Shown piece after piece: positions 50,069 to 59,651 of a stretch of 64,000 nt of DNA (its first letter is position 1; the number at the start of each line of letters is the position of its first letter). A program made the position numbers and the translations under genes. The notes beneath the pieces were generated by a model that searched no databases, had not been told where the DNA came from, and saw only the letters and a program-made list of their open reading frames with translations. Source of the DNA: Acidiferrum sp963771295 (GTDB taxonomy: Bacteria > Acidobacteriota > Terriglobia > Acidiferrales > UBA7541); assembly GCA_963771295.1 (NCBI GenBank), contig CAVYTB010000014.1, positions 124,001 through 188,000 of the forward strand, given 5' to 3'.

Positions 50069-51709
50069 CTAGCTTTCGTGATAATCCATCAATATCAATC
50101 CCACCATGATGAAGCACACCGGCCACAGCCACGATAAATACTTCTTCGCGCAACTCTCCGGCGGTAGCCGCAATTCCAGCCATCGCGACCACCCAGCCAT
50201 GATGCCGAACACCGCCAGCGGCGTGTGGCTCATTTCCGCCAATAACTCTTCCTTGATGTTCCCCAGTGCGTGCGAGTGCGTCAGCAATACCATGCCGCCA
50301 AGGATGCACACAATTGGAAACACCAGCGCCGCCCCTTGCGATTTCAGTCTCTTTGTCTCCACCAAATACTGAAACGCGGCGAACGCGATCAGCAGCAATA
50401 CCGCAAGCCTGTGCTGCAATACTTCCGCCTCGCCAAAACTTGCCCAGAACCCGTTCGGTCCCAGCGGCCAATTCTCGGGATCTGCGCGCAAAAAAAGAAA
50501 CACAGCCAGTCCCAAAAACGCCAATGGCCAGATTTTCGCCCATGCAAAATAACGGCTGCGCGACAGCAGCGCCAGTATACCCATCAGAAACACGATCAGC
50601 CCGGCCCAATTGTGGTTGTACTCCGACCACGCGCGATCCGCTGGACCGTTTGTGCCGGCCGCGAATTGCCCCGGCACGAATGACACGGGAACGCTCTGTC
50701 CCGCTGCCGCGGCCTTCTTCAAAGTTTCTTGCGTCGACGGTGACAGCTCCTTCCACTCTGGACTGGAAAGCCTTGGTGGCCGTGGCGAATAGCGCTCCGC
50801 AATTTCCTGCCACGAGACGCGGTCCTGCGTCAGGTCCACGCCGGGTGGCTGCGACGTCAGCGAGGTCGCCGTCAAAATCACCGCCAGCCCAATCCCTACT
50901 TCCGCTTCGCCAAACCTCACCAGGCTTCTTGCGCCCTCGCCCTTCCCTTCACCGATTCCCTTTACGATGTAATAATTCGCCACGCCCAGAAGCAGCAAGA
51001 TCCCGAACAGCACCACTTTCGTGGTCACCATGATTCCATACGCCGTGCCGTACACCGCGTTCATGGAACCTACATACACCCAGCTCATCGCTAAACCCGC
51101 CGCGAACAGCAGCACTACGCTGATCTGGGCCAGCCGCGAAAAATTCTGGCTGATCCGCGCCCTTTTCTCCACATCCGTAACCCGTTTCATGGCCAACAGC
51201 AGAAACGGCAAGCCGCCAATCCAGCTCGCGGTAGTCAGGTAATGCAGAGTTGTGAGGCTGACGAGCACCGCTCGCCCTTCCATCCGCGACGCCGAGTGGC
51301 TGGTCATAACCGTCGCCGCCAGCATCATTGCCGCAGGGACCAACACTACCGGGTTCATACTTCGCCGCACCGCCGCTGGCCAATAGGCGATCGCTACTCC
51401 GGCAACAACGCCCAGCAGCCCTGCGAATACGTAATTCGCTCCCAGGACTTCTCGCAGCGAAATATCCACGGAATGCGTCAATACCATGGAGTTGCTCACC
51501 ACGAACAGTACTTGCGCGATGGCCAACCCCAGTCCGCTCCAGCGAATTAGCTTCCAGGCTGACCGCAGTAACTCGTTTGTGCGCAGTCCTTCGCTTCGCG
51601 TTACCAGCAGCAAAAACAGAATCCCGCCGACCGCGAGGCTCTGGAAGCACAGCGTCGCCGCGCGCAACAACACCACCAAATAACTGAATATGCCGATCAG
51701 CTGTACCAT
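50069..51709 (-). CDS. copD: CopD-family copper resistance membrane protein
   Basis: Inner-membrane protein of 546 residues with about 13-14 transmembrane segments. The first half is a CopD-like domain (LRAATLCFQSLAVGGILFLL, LHYLTTASWIGGLPFLLLA with the conserved Trp-Gly-Gly-Leu). A periplasmic loop (about 280-360) precedes a second membrane half with HNWAGLIVFLMG and LLTHSHALGN. The second half is not a standard CopD part and may be an added domain. It is 9 bases after copC, the usual copper-uptake or tolerance pair. Confidence 0.82.
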   Translation of the reverse strand: MVQLIGIFSYLVVLLRAATLCFQSLAVGGILFLLLVTRSEGLRTNELLRSAWKLIRWSGLGLAIAQVLFVVSNSMVLTHSVDISLREVLGANYVFAGLLGVVAGVAIAYWPAAVRRSMNPVVLVPAAMMLAATVMTSHSASRMEGRAVLVSLTTLHYLTTASWIGGLPFLLLAMKRVTDVEKRARISQNFSRLAQISVVLLFAAGLAMSWVYVGSMNAVYGTAYGIMVTTKVVLFGILLLLGVANYYIVKGIGEGKGEGARSLVRFGEAEVGIGLAVILTATSLTSQPPGVDLTQDRVSWQEIAERYSPRPPRLSSPEWKELSPSTQETLKKAAAAGQSVPVSFVPGQFAAGTNGPADRAWSEYNHNWAGLIVFLMGILALLSRSRYFAWAKIWPLAFLGLAVFLFLRADPENWPLGPNGFWASFGEAEVLQHRLAVLLLIAFAAFQYLVETKRLKSQGAALVFPIVCILGGMVLLTHSHALGNIKEELLAEMSHTPLAVFGIMAGWSRWLELRLPPESCAKKYLSWLWPVCFIMVGLILMDYHES

Positions 51710-51718
51710 TATTTCTCT

Positions 51719-52096
51719 CTACGATCCTGCAACTTTGAAGGGCACCAGCCCGCGCGTGATGTGCCCGTCGGGCGCCAGCACCTGCCATGCGATCTTGTAC
51801 TCTCCCGCCTTCAGCCCAGTGGCCTTGGTGGTCAATGTGTCCGGCGAACTCTGCTTCTCCAAGCTCAAATCCACCATCTTGTTATCCGGCGTCATCAACT
51901 GCAGTTTTGAGCGCGTCGCATCGATTCGCACGTTGAACTTCAACATGATTGGCACGTCGGGACCGTTCACCGTGCTGCCCGCCGCCGGGGACGTTTCCTT
52001 CAAAATCGCGTGCCCTTCCGCCAGGTGTCCCGCCAACAATAGCGCCATCACCGCCGCGCCCCACATCGCGGCGCGAATTAACCTGCCTCGATTCAT
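51719..52096 (-). CDS. copC: periplasmic copper-binding protein CopC
   Basis: Small exported beta-sandwich protein of 125 residues that binds Cu(II). The signal peptide ends so that the mature protein begins HAILKETSPAAGS, with the N-terminal His as ligand. The second ligand set is in APDGHITRGL (Asp and His), the standard CopC type. No Met-rich Cu(I) loop is seen. ATG 52096 follows GGAGAG; a seven-residue extension is rejected. Operon with the CopD-like gene. Confidence 0.88.
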   Translation of the reverse strand: MNRGRLIRAAMWGAAVMALLLAGHLAEGHAILKETSPAAGSTVNGPDVPIMLKFNVRIDATRSKLQLMTPDNKMVDLSLEKQSSPDTLTTKATGLKAGEYKIAWQVLAPDGHITRGLVPFKVAGS

Positions 52097-52213
52097 CGTT
52101 CTCTCCAACACTTCCATTCTCTATTTCTCTGTGCCACAGCTACCCTAACCACTATAGCAGGCCGGCCCGCTCACACGGCAGCAGGCACAGACCATCAATT
52201 GAGTTTAAATTCT

Positions 52214-52242
52214 TATCCCGAGCGAAGCGAGGAATCTGCTGT
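52214..52242. repeat. intergenic repeat fragment of the CCCGAGCGAAGCGAGG type
   Basis: TATCCCGAGCGAAGCGAGGAATCTG resembles, from memory, a short intergenic element found in many acidobacterial and other genomes (landmark CCCGAGCGAAGCGAGG). Only one copy is present here, so support is limited. Confidence 0.3.
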
Positions 52243-52252
52243 TGGTTCCAGG

Positions 52253-53134
52253 CTACGCGGCGTGCGCCTGCAGTTCCTTCTCAGCCAGAGCAGGAGAGTC
52301 CGCTCGAAAAGCCCACCACAGCAGCGCCAAACTCGCCAGCGTTCCAATCACCGTGATCCACAGCGGCGGCTGTACCAACACCAACCAAGCCGTCATCAGT
52401 CCGGTTCCCGCAACCGCCAGTAACGGCCGCAGCAGCCCTTTCGTAACCAGCAGAATAATTTCCGCCGTGACGAACACCACAAAGCAGACGATCCACAAAA
52501 GCAGTTCGGCGTAAACAGTTCGTTCTGACTCTGGCCGCTTGCCTTCCGCCCGCGCCTTGATTCCGCGCAAGTTCTGGCGCACCGCTACAAAGTCGGCCAG
52601 ATCCGTAAACAGTTGTGCAGCGATGAAGGGAGACGTCCATTTGTACGGGCCTATGTGAATGCGCCAAACCAGGCGCGTATGGCTCGAGTCGACAGGGTAC
52701 AGTGCAAGTGCCATGCTGTCGTGCTTATTGCGACTCGCAAAAACCAAATGCTGATTCGCTTCCACTGCGACTACGGGAAAATCCAAGTTCCTCCATATCA
52801 GGACGGTGTCGCCCGCCTTCAGGTGCTGCCATTCGGGCAGCACCTGCACAGTGCTGGGAATGCCGTCATTGTCGATCCAGTCGTACCCATACCAGCCGCC
52901 GCGCCGGTAGCCGATTTGCATCAGCCATGGCCAAATCGCCTCTGGCGGCGCGTCGATCGTGATGGCCGGGGTTGCATTGAAGATCGGTGCTTGCTGGATT
53001 TCGTCGCCGGGCATTGCTCGCATCACTTCTTCGTGCGTCGCTCCCCAACGTAATTGCAGCGGCCGGTAAATCAGTAAGTACCCGACCACCGCCAAGGCCA
53101 TTGCCAGGGCCAATCGGCTCGCATAGTGCCGCAT
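52253..53134 (-). CDS. SRPBCC-like membrane protein
   Basis: Protein of 293 residues. An N-terminal transmembrane helix (LALAMALAVVGYLLIY) leads to a soluble SRPBCC/START-like domain (about 45-195) with APPEAIWPWLMQIGYRRGGWYGYDW (landmarks PEAIWPWL and GGWYGYDWID), then three C-terminal transmembrane segments. Such domains bind hydrophobic ligands. ATG 53134 follows GAGGAGAG; a 26-residue extension is rejected. Function unknown. It sits between CopC and an ABC-type exporter without overlapping either. Confidence 0.7.
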   Translation of the reverse strand: MRHYASRLALAMALAVVGYLLIYRPLQLRWGATHEEVMRAMPGDEIQQAPIFNATPAITIDAPPEAIWPWLMQIGYRRGGWYGYDWIDNDGIPSTVQVLPEWQHLKAGDTVLIWRNLDFPVVAVEANQHLVFASRNKHDSMALALYPVDSSHTRLVWRIHIGPYKWTSPFIAAQLFTDLADFVAVRQNLRGIKARAEGKRPESERTVYAELLLWIVCFVVFVTAEIILLVTKGLLRPLLAVAGTGLMTAWLVLVQPPLWITVIGTLASLALLWWAFRADSPALAEKELQAHAA

Positions 53135-53303
53135 CGCGCTCTCCTCTTCGGTGTGATGTGTTGCTAGGGGAACGCTACGCGATTTGCGCCAATCCGCAAG
53201 TGCAGCCGACACATGCCCGGGCCGAATGCCTGGGTTCCTCTGTGCCCTCTGTATGCTCTGTAGTGAAGGTGGTATTTCTTTGCCGTGTTCCGACGACCGC
53301 GCT

Positions 53304-54560
53304 CTATTCGTACCGAAGTGCTTCCACCGGATCCAGCTTTGCCGCTTGCATAGCTGGCACCCAGCCGCTGATTACTCCCACAACCACCAAGATAAGCGTG
53401 GAAAGCACCATGGTCATCAGCGACAAATTCAGATGAATATCCACTTTTCCCGAATCATCCTCATACGCCGGACCCAGAAACGGCAGCGTCCCAATCGACG
53501 CCGTCAAAATCCACGAAAACAGCATTCCCACCGCGCCGGCAGCCAGCGTCAGCACCAGCGCCTCCAGCAAGAACTGCCACCGGATGTGCTTTTTCCGCGC
53601 GCCCAGCGCTCGTCGCAATCCAATTTCCCGTACCCGCTCATCCACGGACACTAGCATGATGTTCATTACGCCCACGCCGCCAATTCCCAGCGTCATGGCC
53701 CCGATCAGGAACAGCAGCCCTTCGATTCCCAGCGTTATGCCGTCATAAATCGGCTTGAACTCTTGCCGCCCGAACATCGTGATCGCTCGCTTGTCGTTCG
53801 GTGAAAAATGCTGGCGGTTCGCGATCGCCGTTCGAAACTGCGCCATGGCCTGCGCTTCAAATTCCGGCGCTACCGGCTCGAAGATCATCACGCTGGCGTA
53901 ACGCGCGTCCCACATGTCTCCCGCGGTACTATAAGGAATGAACGCCGACTCATCATCGCAGTTGAAATAGCAACTGTCGGAGAATTTCATATCCATGGTG
54001 CCAACCACCGTGAACCTCACTCCATTGATTCGCACGATCTCGTCAACAGCGGGTGTTCCGCTGAACAGTTTCTTCTTGAGTCGTGCTCCCAGAAAAACCA
54101 CGCGGCGCCTCTCGGCGATGTCCTCAGCGCTAATCCAGCGTCCTTCTGACGGCACTTCATTGCGCATCTCGCCGTACTCCGGATAAACGCCGCGAGTTGC
54201 CGAAGAAGACAGCCGCTCATCGTGCGAAATACCCTGCCAACGCACGGTCTCCAGAGTCACGCGCTTGATCAGCGGCGATTGTGCCTTGGCCCAATCCGCA
54301 TCTTCCTGCTCGAACCGCACCGCCTTACCAGCACGTTCTCCGCCTGCTTGTTCGCTGGTGGTTCCCGGCCAGCAGATCACTGCCGCCTTCCCAAAAACCT
54401 CGAATGTGTACAGCAACACGCTACGGAATCCGGAGCCGTAGCTTAATAGCAGTGTCACGGCCACAATGCCCCACGAGATTCCCGTCATGGTGAGCAAACT
54501 GCGCACCCGGTTCCGTCCCAGTGCCGCCCAAGCCTCTTTGAACACTTCAGTCAGCATCAT
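53304..54560 (-). CDS. MacB-type ABC transporter permease (FtsX family), second copy
   Basis: Permease subunit of 418 residues: an N-terminal helix (LLTMTGISWGIVAVTLLLSY), a large periplasmic MacB-PCD domain (about 60-265), and three C-terminal helices of the FtsX domain with the conserved GIGGVGVMNIMLVSVDERVREIGLRRALGA (landmarks MNIMLVSVDER and IGLRRALGA). The end is DPVEALRYE. It overlaps the upstream permease by four bases (ATGA). It lacks the N-terminal ATPase of true MacB. Function: part of a three-component exporter with the adaptor at 55826-57067. Confidence 0.87.
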   Translation of the reverse strand: MMLTEVFKEAWAALGRNRVRSLLTMTGISWGIVAVTLLLSYGSGFRSVLLYTFEVFGKAAVICWPGTTSEQAGGERAGKAVRFEQEDADWAKAQSPLIKRVTLETVRWQGISHDERLSSSATRGVYPEYGEMRNEVPSEGRWISAEDIAERRRVVFLGARLKKKLFSGTPAVDEIVRINGVRFTVVGTMDMKFSDSCYFNCDDESAFIPYSTAGDMWDARYASVMIFEPVAPEFEAQAMAQFRTAIANRQHFSPNDKRAITMFGRQEFKPIYDGITLGIEGLLFLIGAMTLGIGGVGVMNIMLVSVDERVREIGLRRALGARKKHIRWQFLLEALVLTLAAGAVGMLFSWILTASIGTLPFLGPAYEDDSGKVDIHLNLSLMTMVLSTLILVVVGVISGWVPAMQAAKLDPVEALRYE

Positions 54561-55813
54561 CCACCCGCCTCGAAGCGCAAAGCCTCAATCGGATCAACTG
54601 ACGCGGCGCGATTCGCTGGATACAGCGCCGACAGCGCGGCGATTATTCCTAGCAGGCTGACCGTCAACGCTGCCAGTTTCCAGCTCGCGTCCAAGCCATC
54701 AAAGAACGGAAGCTTCGGCAACAGGTTCACCAATGCACAAAACCCATACGAAATAATCAGGCCCGCTCCGCCGCTGATAAACACCACGATCACCGTCTCC
54801 AGAAAAAACTGCCGCAGGATCGATTGCCGAGTCGCTCCCAGCGCCTTACGCACACCAATCTCGCGCGTCCGTTCCCGCACGCTCACCAACATCACATTCA
54901 TCACTCCCAAGCCGCCCAGAAAAATCGTCGCCACGCCCACCGCGCCCATGAACACTTCCATGCCAACAAAAATCATCCGGTTGGCTTGCGCGTTCTTCAC
55001 CGTGTCCCAGATGCTTGCCGCTTCCTCATCCCGGGGGTCGAAATTGTGCAAGCGCGCCAAGGAGTGGCGAATCTGGTGCACGCACGCCGGATGCGTTTCC
55101 AGCGACCACGGCGCCACCAGCAACCGGTCCACGGTATGCTCGACTGCAGGCGGCTTGTTCGGAAAATCCCGCTTCATAGAGTTGAACGGAATAAAAACTT
55201 TTCGGATGTCCACGCCGTCGTAGCTGGAGTTCTGGTCCTTCGTTTTCATCACGCCGATAACCGTATACGGAATGCCGTTCAACTCAATCACCTGGCCCAT
55301 GGCTTCGCGTTCGGCGAATAGTTGCTTCTTCGCGTCGCTCCCGATGAACGCCACGCGCCGGCCTTCTTCATTGTCTCCTTCGTTGTAGAAGCGTCCCTGC
55401 GCGACAGTGATGCTGCGGATAATCGTGAACGGCGGCAGCGAGCCGACGGTGTCCAGGTCACCGCTGTTATACGCGCTGTGCACTTTCACGTTGTTGCCCA
55501 ACTCTGGCATCACGTACTTGCACGCCGGCGCTTCCTTGGCCACTTCCTCGTAATCGTCCTCCATCCAGTGCACCACGCGTCCAGACCGTGTGCCGCCGGC
55601 TTGCATGCTGGTGCGGCCGGCGAAAACGATCATCACGTCTTTTCCAAAGTTTTCCTGTTGTTTTTGGATTCCGCGACCCAGACCTTCTCCCGCCGCCACC
55701 ATCAACGTGATGGAAATGATCCCCCAGGCGATCCCGAACATCGTGAGCAATGTCCGGCGCTTGTGGGCCCAAAGCGTCGCGAAGGTGTCCCGCAACAGGT
55801 CACGAAAGGTCAT
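54557..55813 (-). CDS. MacB-type ABC transporter permease (FtsX family), first copy
   Basis: Permease of 418 residues, the same length as its downstream neighbour and clearly related to it. N-terminal helix LLTMFGIAWGIISITLMVAA, MacB-PCD periplasmic domain, then FtsX helices with GVMNVMLVSVRERTREIGVRKALGA (landmarks NVMLVSVRERT and IGVRKALGA) and end DPIEALRFE. The two probably form a hetero-dimer. No ATPase gene lies in the operon, so it must be supplied from elsewhere. Confidence 0.87.
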   Translation of the reverse strand: MTFRDLLRDTFATLWAHKRRTLLTMFGIAWGIISITLMVAAGEGLGRGIQKQQENFGKDVMIVFAGRTSMQAGGTRSGRVVHWMEDDYEEVAKEAPACKYVMPELGNNVKVHSAYNSGDLDTVGSLPPFTIIRSITVAQGRFYNEGDNEEGRRVAFIGSDAKKQLFAEREAMGQVIELNGIPYTVIGVMKTKDQNSSYDGVDIRKVFIPFNSMKRDFPNKPPAVEHTVDRLLVAPWSLETHPACVHQIRHSLARLHNFDPRDEEAASIWDTVKNAQANRMIFVGMEVFMGAVGVATIFLGGLGVMNVMLVSVRERTREIGVRKALGATRQSILRQFFLETVIVVFISGGAGLIISYGFCALVNLLPKLPFFDGLDASWKLAALTVSLLGIIAALSALYPANRAASVDPIEALRFEAGG

Positions 55814-55825
55814 GCGCGTTCCTCG

Positions 55826-57067
55826 CTATTGCAGAACTACCTGCTGCTTTTCGGTAAGTCCGGAAACGATTTCCGTCTTCACGCCATTGGAAATGCCCAG
55901 CTTCACGTCCACTTTTTTGCGGCCATTCGCGGCCTTCGGGTCGGGCAATTCCACGGATGCTTTGCGATCCTTGTCGTAAATCAGCGAAGCTTCAGGCACC
56001 ATCAGCACATTCTTCTTCTCTTCCAGCACCACTTCGGCGTTCGCGCTCATATTGGCTTTCAGTTCGCCCGTCGGATTGGAAATCGAGACGCGCACTTCAA
56101 ACGTGGTGACGTTGTCTTTTTCCTTGCCCAATGGAGAAATCTTCGTCACTTTTCCCGTATATTTCTTGTCTTTAAACGATTCCACCACGATGCGCGCCGG
56201 CTGGTCGAAAAATACCTTGCCGATGTCCGCTTCATCCACTTTTCCCTGAACGTAAACTTCACTGATATCTCCCAACGTGAAAATCAGTGTGGCCTGCGAA
56301 CCCAGCACCAGGATGGAGCTGACTGCATCGCCCACGTTCACGTCTCGCGACAGTACCAGCCCATCAATCGGGCTGACGATCGTCGAATTCCTCAAATCCT
56401 CTTCCGCGTTTTCCAGTGCCGCCTTCGCCTGCGCCACTTGCGCTTCCGCCTTGGCAATTTCCGCGCGAGAAACAACCAGAGTCCGCTGCGCGCTCACTTG
56501 CTTGTTCAACGCCAACTGGTAGTTCTTCTCCGCGTCTTCTACCAGGCTCTTGGACATCACTCCATCTTTGAACATCTGCTGCGCGCGTTCCATGTTCAAT
56601 TTCAGGTACGGAACATCCGGCCCCTCGGCGTCAACTTTATTGCGTTCCAACGTGGCCGTCGCGGAATCCCTGGCAGCTTGCGCTGCCTGATAATTTGCCT
56701 GCGAAGCTCGTACGCTCGCTTCCAGTTGAATCTTGTCGAGTTCGGCCAGCACCTGCCCCTGCTTGACCTTGTCGCCGTAATCCACAAATAGCTGCTTCAC
56801 AATTCCGCTGGCCTTCGACTTCACTTCCACCTTCGACAGCGGCTGAATCTTTCCCGTCGCAACTACTACCTTTGCCAGGTCGCCGCGTTCCACCGACGCG
56901 ATTTTCGACGGATCAATCTCGTGTGTTGGGCGCAATGCCGCGTATACCCCATAGCCTCCGCCAACCAGGATGAGCAGCAGGACGGAACCGATGATGATTC
57001 TACGGCGGCGCTTTTTGCCGTTTTTGCCATTCTTGCCGTTGGTTAAACCATTGCCATTGCTTGCCAT
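55826..57067 (-). CDS. periplasmic adaptor (HlyD/MacA type)
   Basis: Membrane-fusion protein of 413 residues. A short cytosolic Lys/Arg/Gly start and one transmembrane helix (IIIGSVLLLILVGGGYGVYA) lead to lipoyl halves (VEVKSKASGIVKQLFVDYGDKVKQG and the paired ISPLG region), a long coiled coil (about 105-215) and beta-barrel domains. It would link the inner-membrane permeases to an outer-membrane channel, which is not encoded here. ATG 57067 follows GAGGG; the longer frame is rejected. First gene of the exporter operon (12 bases before the first permease). Confidence 0.87.
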   Translation of the reverse strand: MASNGNGLTNGKNGKNGKKRRRRIIIGSVLLLILVGGGYGVYAALRPTHEIDPSKIASVERGDLAKVVVATGKIQPLSKVEVKSKASGIVKQLFVDYGDKVKQGQVLAELDKIQLEASVRASQANYQAAQAARDSATATLERNKVDAEGPDVPYLKLNMERAQQMFKDGVMSKSLVEDAEKNYQLALNKQVSAQRTLVVSRAEIAKAEAQVAQAKAALENAEEDLRNSTIVSPIDGLVLSRDVNVGDAVSSILVLGSQATLIFTLGDISEVYVQGKVDEADIGKVFFDQPARIVVESFKDKKYTGKVTKISPLGKEKDNVTTFEVRVSISNPTGELKANMSANAEVVLEEKKNVLMVPEASLIYDKDRKASVELPDPKAANGRKKVDVKLGISNGVKTEIVSGLTEKQQVVLQ

Positions 57068-57195
57068 AGCCGACCCTCGCACCCGGTATATGTGGGCTTC
57101 CACTGGTAGATACGCAGGGGCACCGGGAAAGTTCCCCGCCTGCAGCTATAGACGAGGCCATAGGCCGATTGGTCAGGTCGGAGTTACAGGCCGCC

Positions 57196-59550
57196 TCACA
57201 GAGAGGAGCGACGCAACCGCAATGCATTGGTGATGACGGACACAGAACTGAAGCTCATCGCGGCGCTGGCAATCATCGGGCTGAGTAGCCACCCAAATAC
57301 CGGGTAAAACGCTCCGGCAGCGATGGGGATCCCCAGCGCGTTGTACAGAAACGCAAAGGCCAAATTTTGCTTGATATTGCGCAACGTAGCGCGCGACAGC
57401 TTTCGGGCCCTCGCGATCCCTCTCAGGTCACCCTTCACCAGCGTGATTCCCGCGCTTTCAATGGCCACATCGGTTCCGGTACCCATTGCGATCCCAACGT
57501 GCGCGGCGGCCAGCGCCGGAGCATCGTTGATTCCGTCGCCGGCCATGGCCACAATTCTGCCTTCCGCCTTCAACCTATTGATGACGTCCGTCTTTTGCTC
57601 GGGCAGAACTTCGGCTTCGAATTCGTCGATTCCCAGTTGCGCCGAAACCTTTTTCGCCGATTCGCGCCGGTCGCCCGTCAGCATCACCACGCGCAGTCCT
57701 TCCTCGCGCAATGCTCGGATAGCTTCTGGCGTGGAGGCCTTAATTTCGTCCGAGAGCGAGAGCACACCCACCAACCGGCCGTCCACTGCCACGTGGATCG
57801 CTGTCGAACCGGATTCTGCGTCATTAGAATCGCTCCCGGCTTCTGGAACAATCCCGTGCTGGCCAAGAAATCGCGCTGTTCCCGCTAGCACTTGCTTGCC
57901 AAGAACGCTTCCCGTTACGCCGCCACCCGGACTGGCCTGAAACTCCGTCACTGGCGCCAGGGGCAGCTTGCGTTCCTCTGCGGCACGCACAATCGCGCGC
58001 GCCAGCGGATGCTCGCTGGCTCGTTCCACGCTCGCGGCTAGTGACAATAAGGCATTCGGAGGCAACTTTGTTCCCTGCAGAGCTCGGATGTTGGTCAGGT
58101 GCGGCTTGCCTTCCGTCAAAGTTCCGGTCTTGTCGATCACCAGCGTGTCCACGCGCGCCAACGTCTCCAGCGCTTCCGCGTTGCGCACCAGCACTCCTGC
58201 GGACGCTCCGCGTCCAACAGCTACCATGATGGACATCGGCGTCGCTAGTCCCAGCGCACAAGGGCAAGCGATGATCAGCACCGCCACGGCCGCCAGCAGC
58301 GCGTGCGCCATTCTTGGCTCCGGCCCCCACATCGCCCAACCCACAAACGCCAGAATCGCTGCGGCCACCACACCTGGTACAAAATATCCCGCCACCCTGT
58401 CGGCAAGTCTCTGCATCGGCGCCCGGCTACGTTGCGCTTCACTTACCAGCTTCACAATTCGCGCAAGCAATGTGTCGCTTCCCACGCGCTCCGCTACCAT
58501 CACGAAGCTGCCGCTAGCATTCAACGTTCCTCCCGTGATTTGGTCTCCCGCTGCCTTTTCCACTGGCAATGGTTCGCCTGTCACCATTGATTCGTCGACC
58601 GCGCTCGCCCCCTCGTGCACGATGCCGTCTACCGGAACGCGTTCTCCCGGCCGCACACGCAGCGCGTCGCCCGGTTTCACTTGTTCCAGGGGGACGTCTC
58701 GCTCGGTCCCCGCAGAAACCAGGTGCGCAATCTGCGGCGCCAGCTGCAGTAGTTCGCGAATTGCGCCACTGGTGCGCCGCCGCGCCCGCAGCTCCAGCAC
58801 TTGTCCCAGAAGTACCAGCGTGATGATTACCGCCGCAGCTTCGAAATACACCGCCACGCCGCCATGCGCGTCGCGGAACGTAGCAGGAAATATCTGCGGA
58901 AACATTGTCGCCACCACGCTGTAAAGATACGCCGCGCCCGTGCCCAGCCCGATCAGTGTGAACATATTGGGGCTGCGATTCGCCAACGAAGACCAGAATC
59001 GCTCCAAGAACGGCCAACCGCACCACAGCACCACCGGCGTGGCCAGCAACAATTCAATCGCGTTTTGCGTGCCGGCATGCAAGTGCAGCCCAAACATCTC
59101 TCCACACATCGACAGCACCAGCAATAGCAAGGAAAGCGCTACACTCACCCAAAACCGCTTGCGCATCGACTCGTATTCCGGGTCCGCTTGCTCTTCCGCG
59201 ACAATATCCATCGGTTCAAGCGCCATGCCGCATTTCGGGCATATCCCCGGCCCAATCTGCACAATTTCCGGATCCATCGGGCACGTGTAGCGGAGATTCT
59301 TGGACCCCGCCTGCGCGGGAACAGGTGCAGCTTTGTGTTCCATTCCCGCCGTGCCCGGCGCCGCCAGGAATTTCTCCGGCTCTTTGCGAAAACGCTCCGC
59401 ACATCGCGCCGAGCAAAAGTAATAAGTTTTTCCGCCGTGCTCGACTTTTCCCGCCGCTTTCTGCGGGTCCACCATCATCCCGCACACTGGATCCTTTTCG
59501 CGCGGCGCGGCTGGCAAAATCGGCAATCCCGGTGTCGCTGGTGTCGACAT
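57196..59550 (-). CDS. copA: copper-translocating P-type ATPase CopA with YHS and heavy-metal-binding domains
   Basis: P1B-type ATPase of about 784 residues that pumps Cu(I) out of the cytosol. N-terminal YHS domain (DPVCGMMVDPQKAAGKVEHG region, with CSARC) and an HMBD-type domain (YTCPMDPEIVQ, CPKCGM) replace the usual HMA domain. Eight membrane helices; metal site IACPCALGLATP; phosphorylation DKTGTLTEGKP; hinge GDGINDAPALAAAHVG. C-terminal SAAMSFSSVSVITNALRLR is typical of CopA. ATG 59550 follows AAAGGA. Divergent from a small HMA-fold-like gene. Confidence 0.93.
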   Translation of the reverse strand: MSTPATPGLPILPAAPREKDPVCGMMVDPQKAAGKVEHGGKTYYFCSARCAERFRKEPEKFLAAPGTAGMEHKAAPVPAQAGSKNLRYTCPMDPEIVQIGPGICPKCGMALEPMDIVAEEQADPEYESMRKRFWVSVALSLLLLVLSMCGEMFGLHLHAGTQNAIELLLATPVVLWCGWPFLERFWSSLANRSPNMFTLIGLGTGAAYLYSVVATMFPQIFPATFRDAHGGVAVYFEAAAVIITLVLLGQVLELRARRRTSGAIRELLQLAPQIAHLVSAGTERDVPLEQVKPGDALRVRPGERVPVDGIVHEGASAVDESMVTGEPLPVEKAAGDQITGGTLNASGSFVMVAERVGSDTLLARIVKLVSEAQRSRAPMQRLADRVAGYFVPGVVAAAILAFVGWAMWGPEPRMAHALLAAVAVLIIACPCALGLATPMSIMVAVGRGASAGVLVRNAEALETLARVDTLVIDKTGTLTEGKPHLTNIRALQGTKLPPNALLSLAASVERASEHPLARAIVRAAEERKLPLAPVTEFQASPGGGVTGSVLGKQVLAGTARFLGQHGIVPEAGSDSNDAESGSTAIHVAVDGRLVGVLSLSDEIKASTPEAIRALREEGLRVVMLTGDRRESAKKVSAQLGIDEFEAEVLPEQKTDVINRLKAEGRIVAMAGDGINDAPALAAAHVGIAMGTGTDVAIESAGITLVKGDLRGIARARKLSRATLRNIKQNLAFAFLYNALGIPIAAGAFYPVFGWLLSPMIASAAMSFSSVSVITNALRLRRSSL

Positions 59551-59638
59551 TCGCAGTCCTTTTGCGTGTGAGACTACCACTTTAGATGCCGCACCGTTAC
59601 ATTCACCTATACTCTCTTTGCTTCCGCCCCATCGCTGG

Positions 59639-59644
59639 TATAAT
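59639..59644 (+). promoter_or_regulatory. perfect -10 box placed for a leaderless transcript
   Basis: TATAAT ends seven bases before the ATG of the small protein at 59652. There is no ribosome-binding site. Confidence 0.45.
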
Positions 59645-59651
59645 CCCCTGC

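Noticed and set aside
55322..56791. 489-codon open frame on the plus strand
   Set aside because: Antisense to the adaptor and first permease genes, which have clear family motifs.
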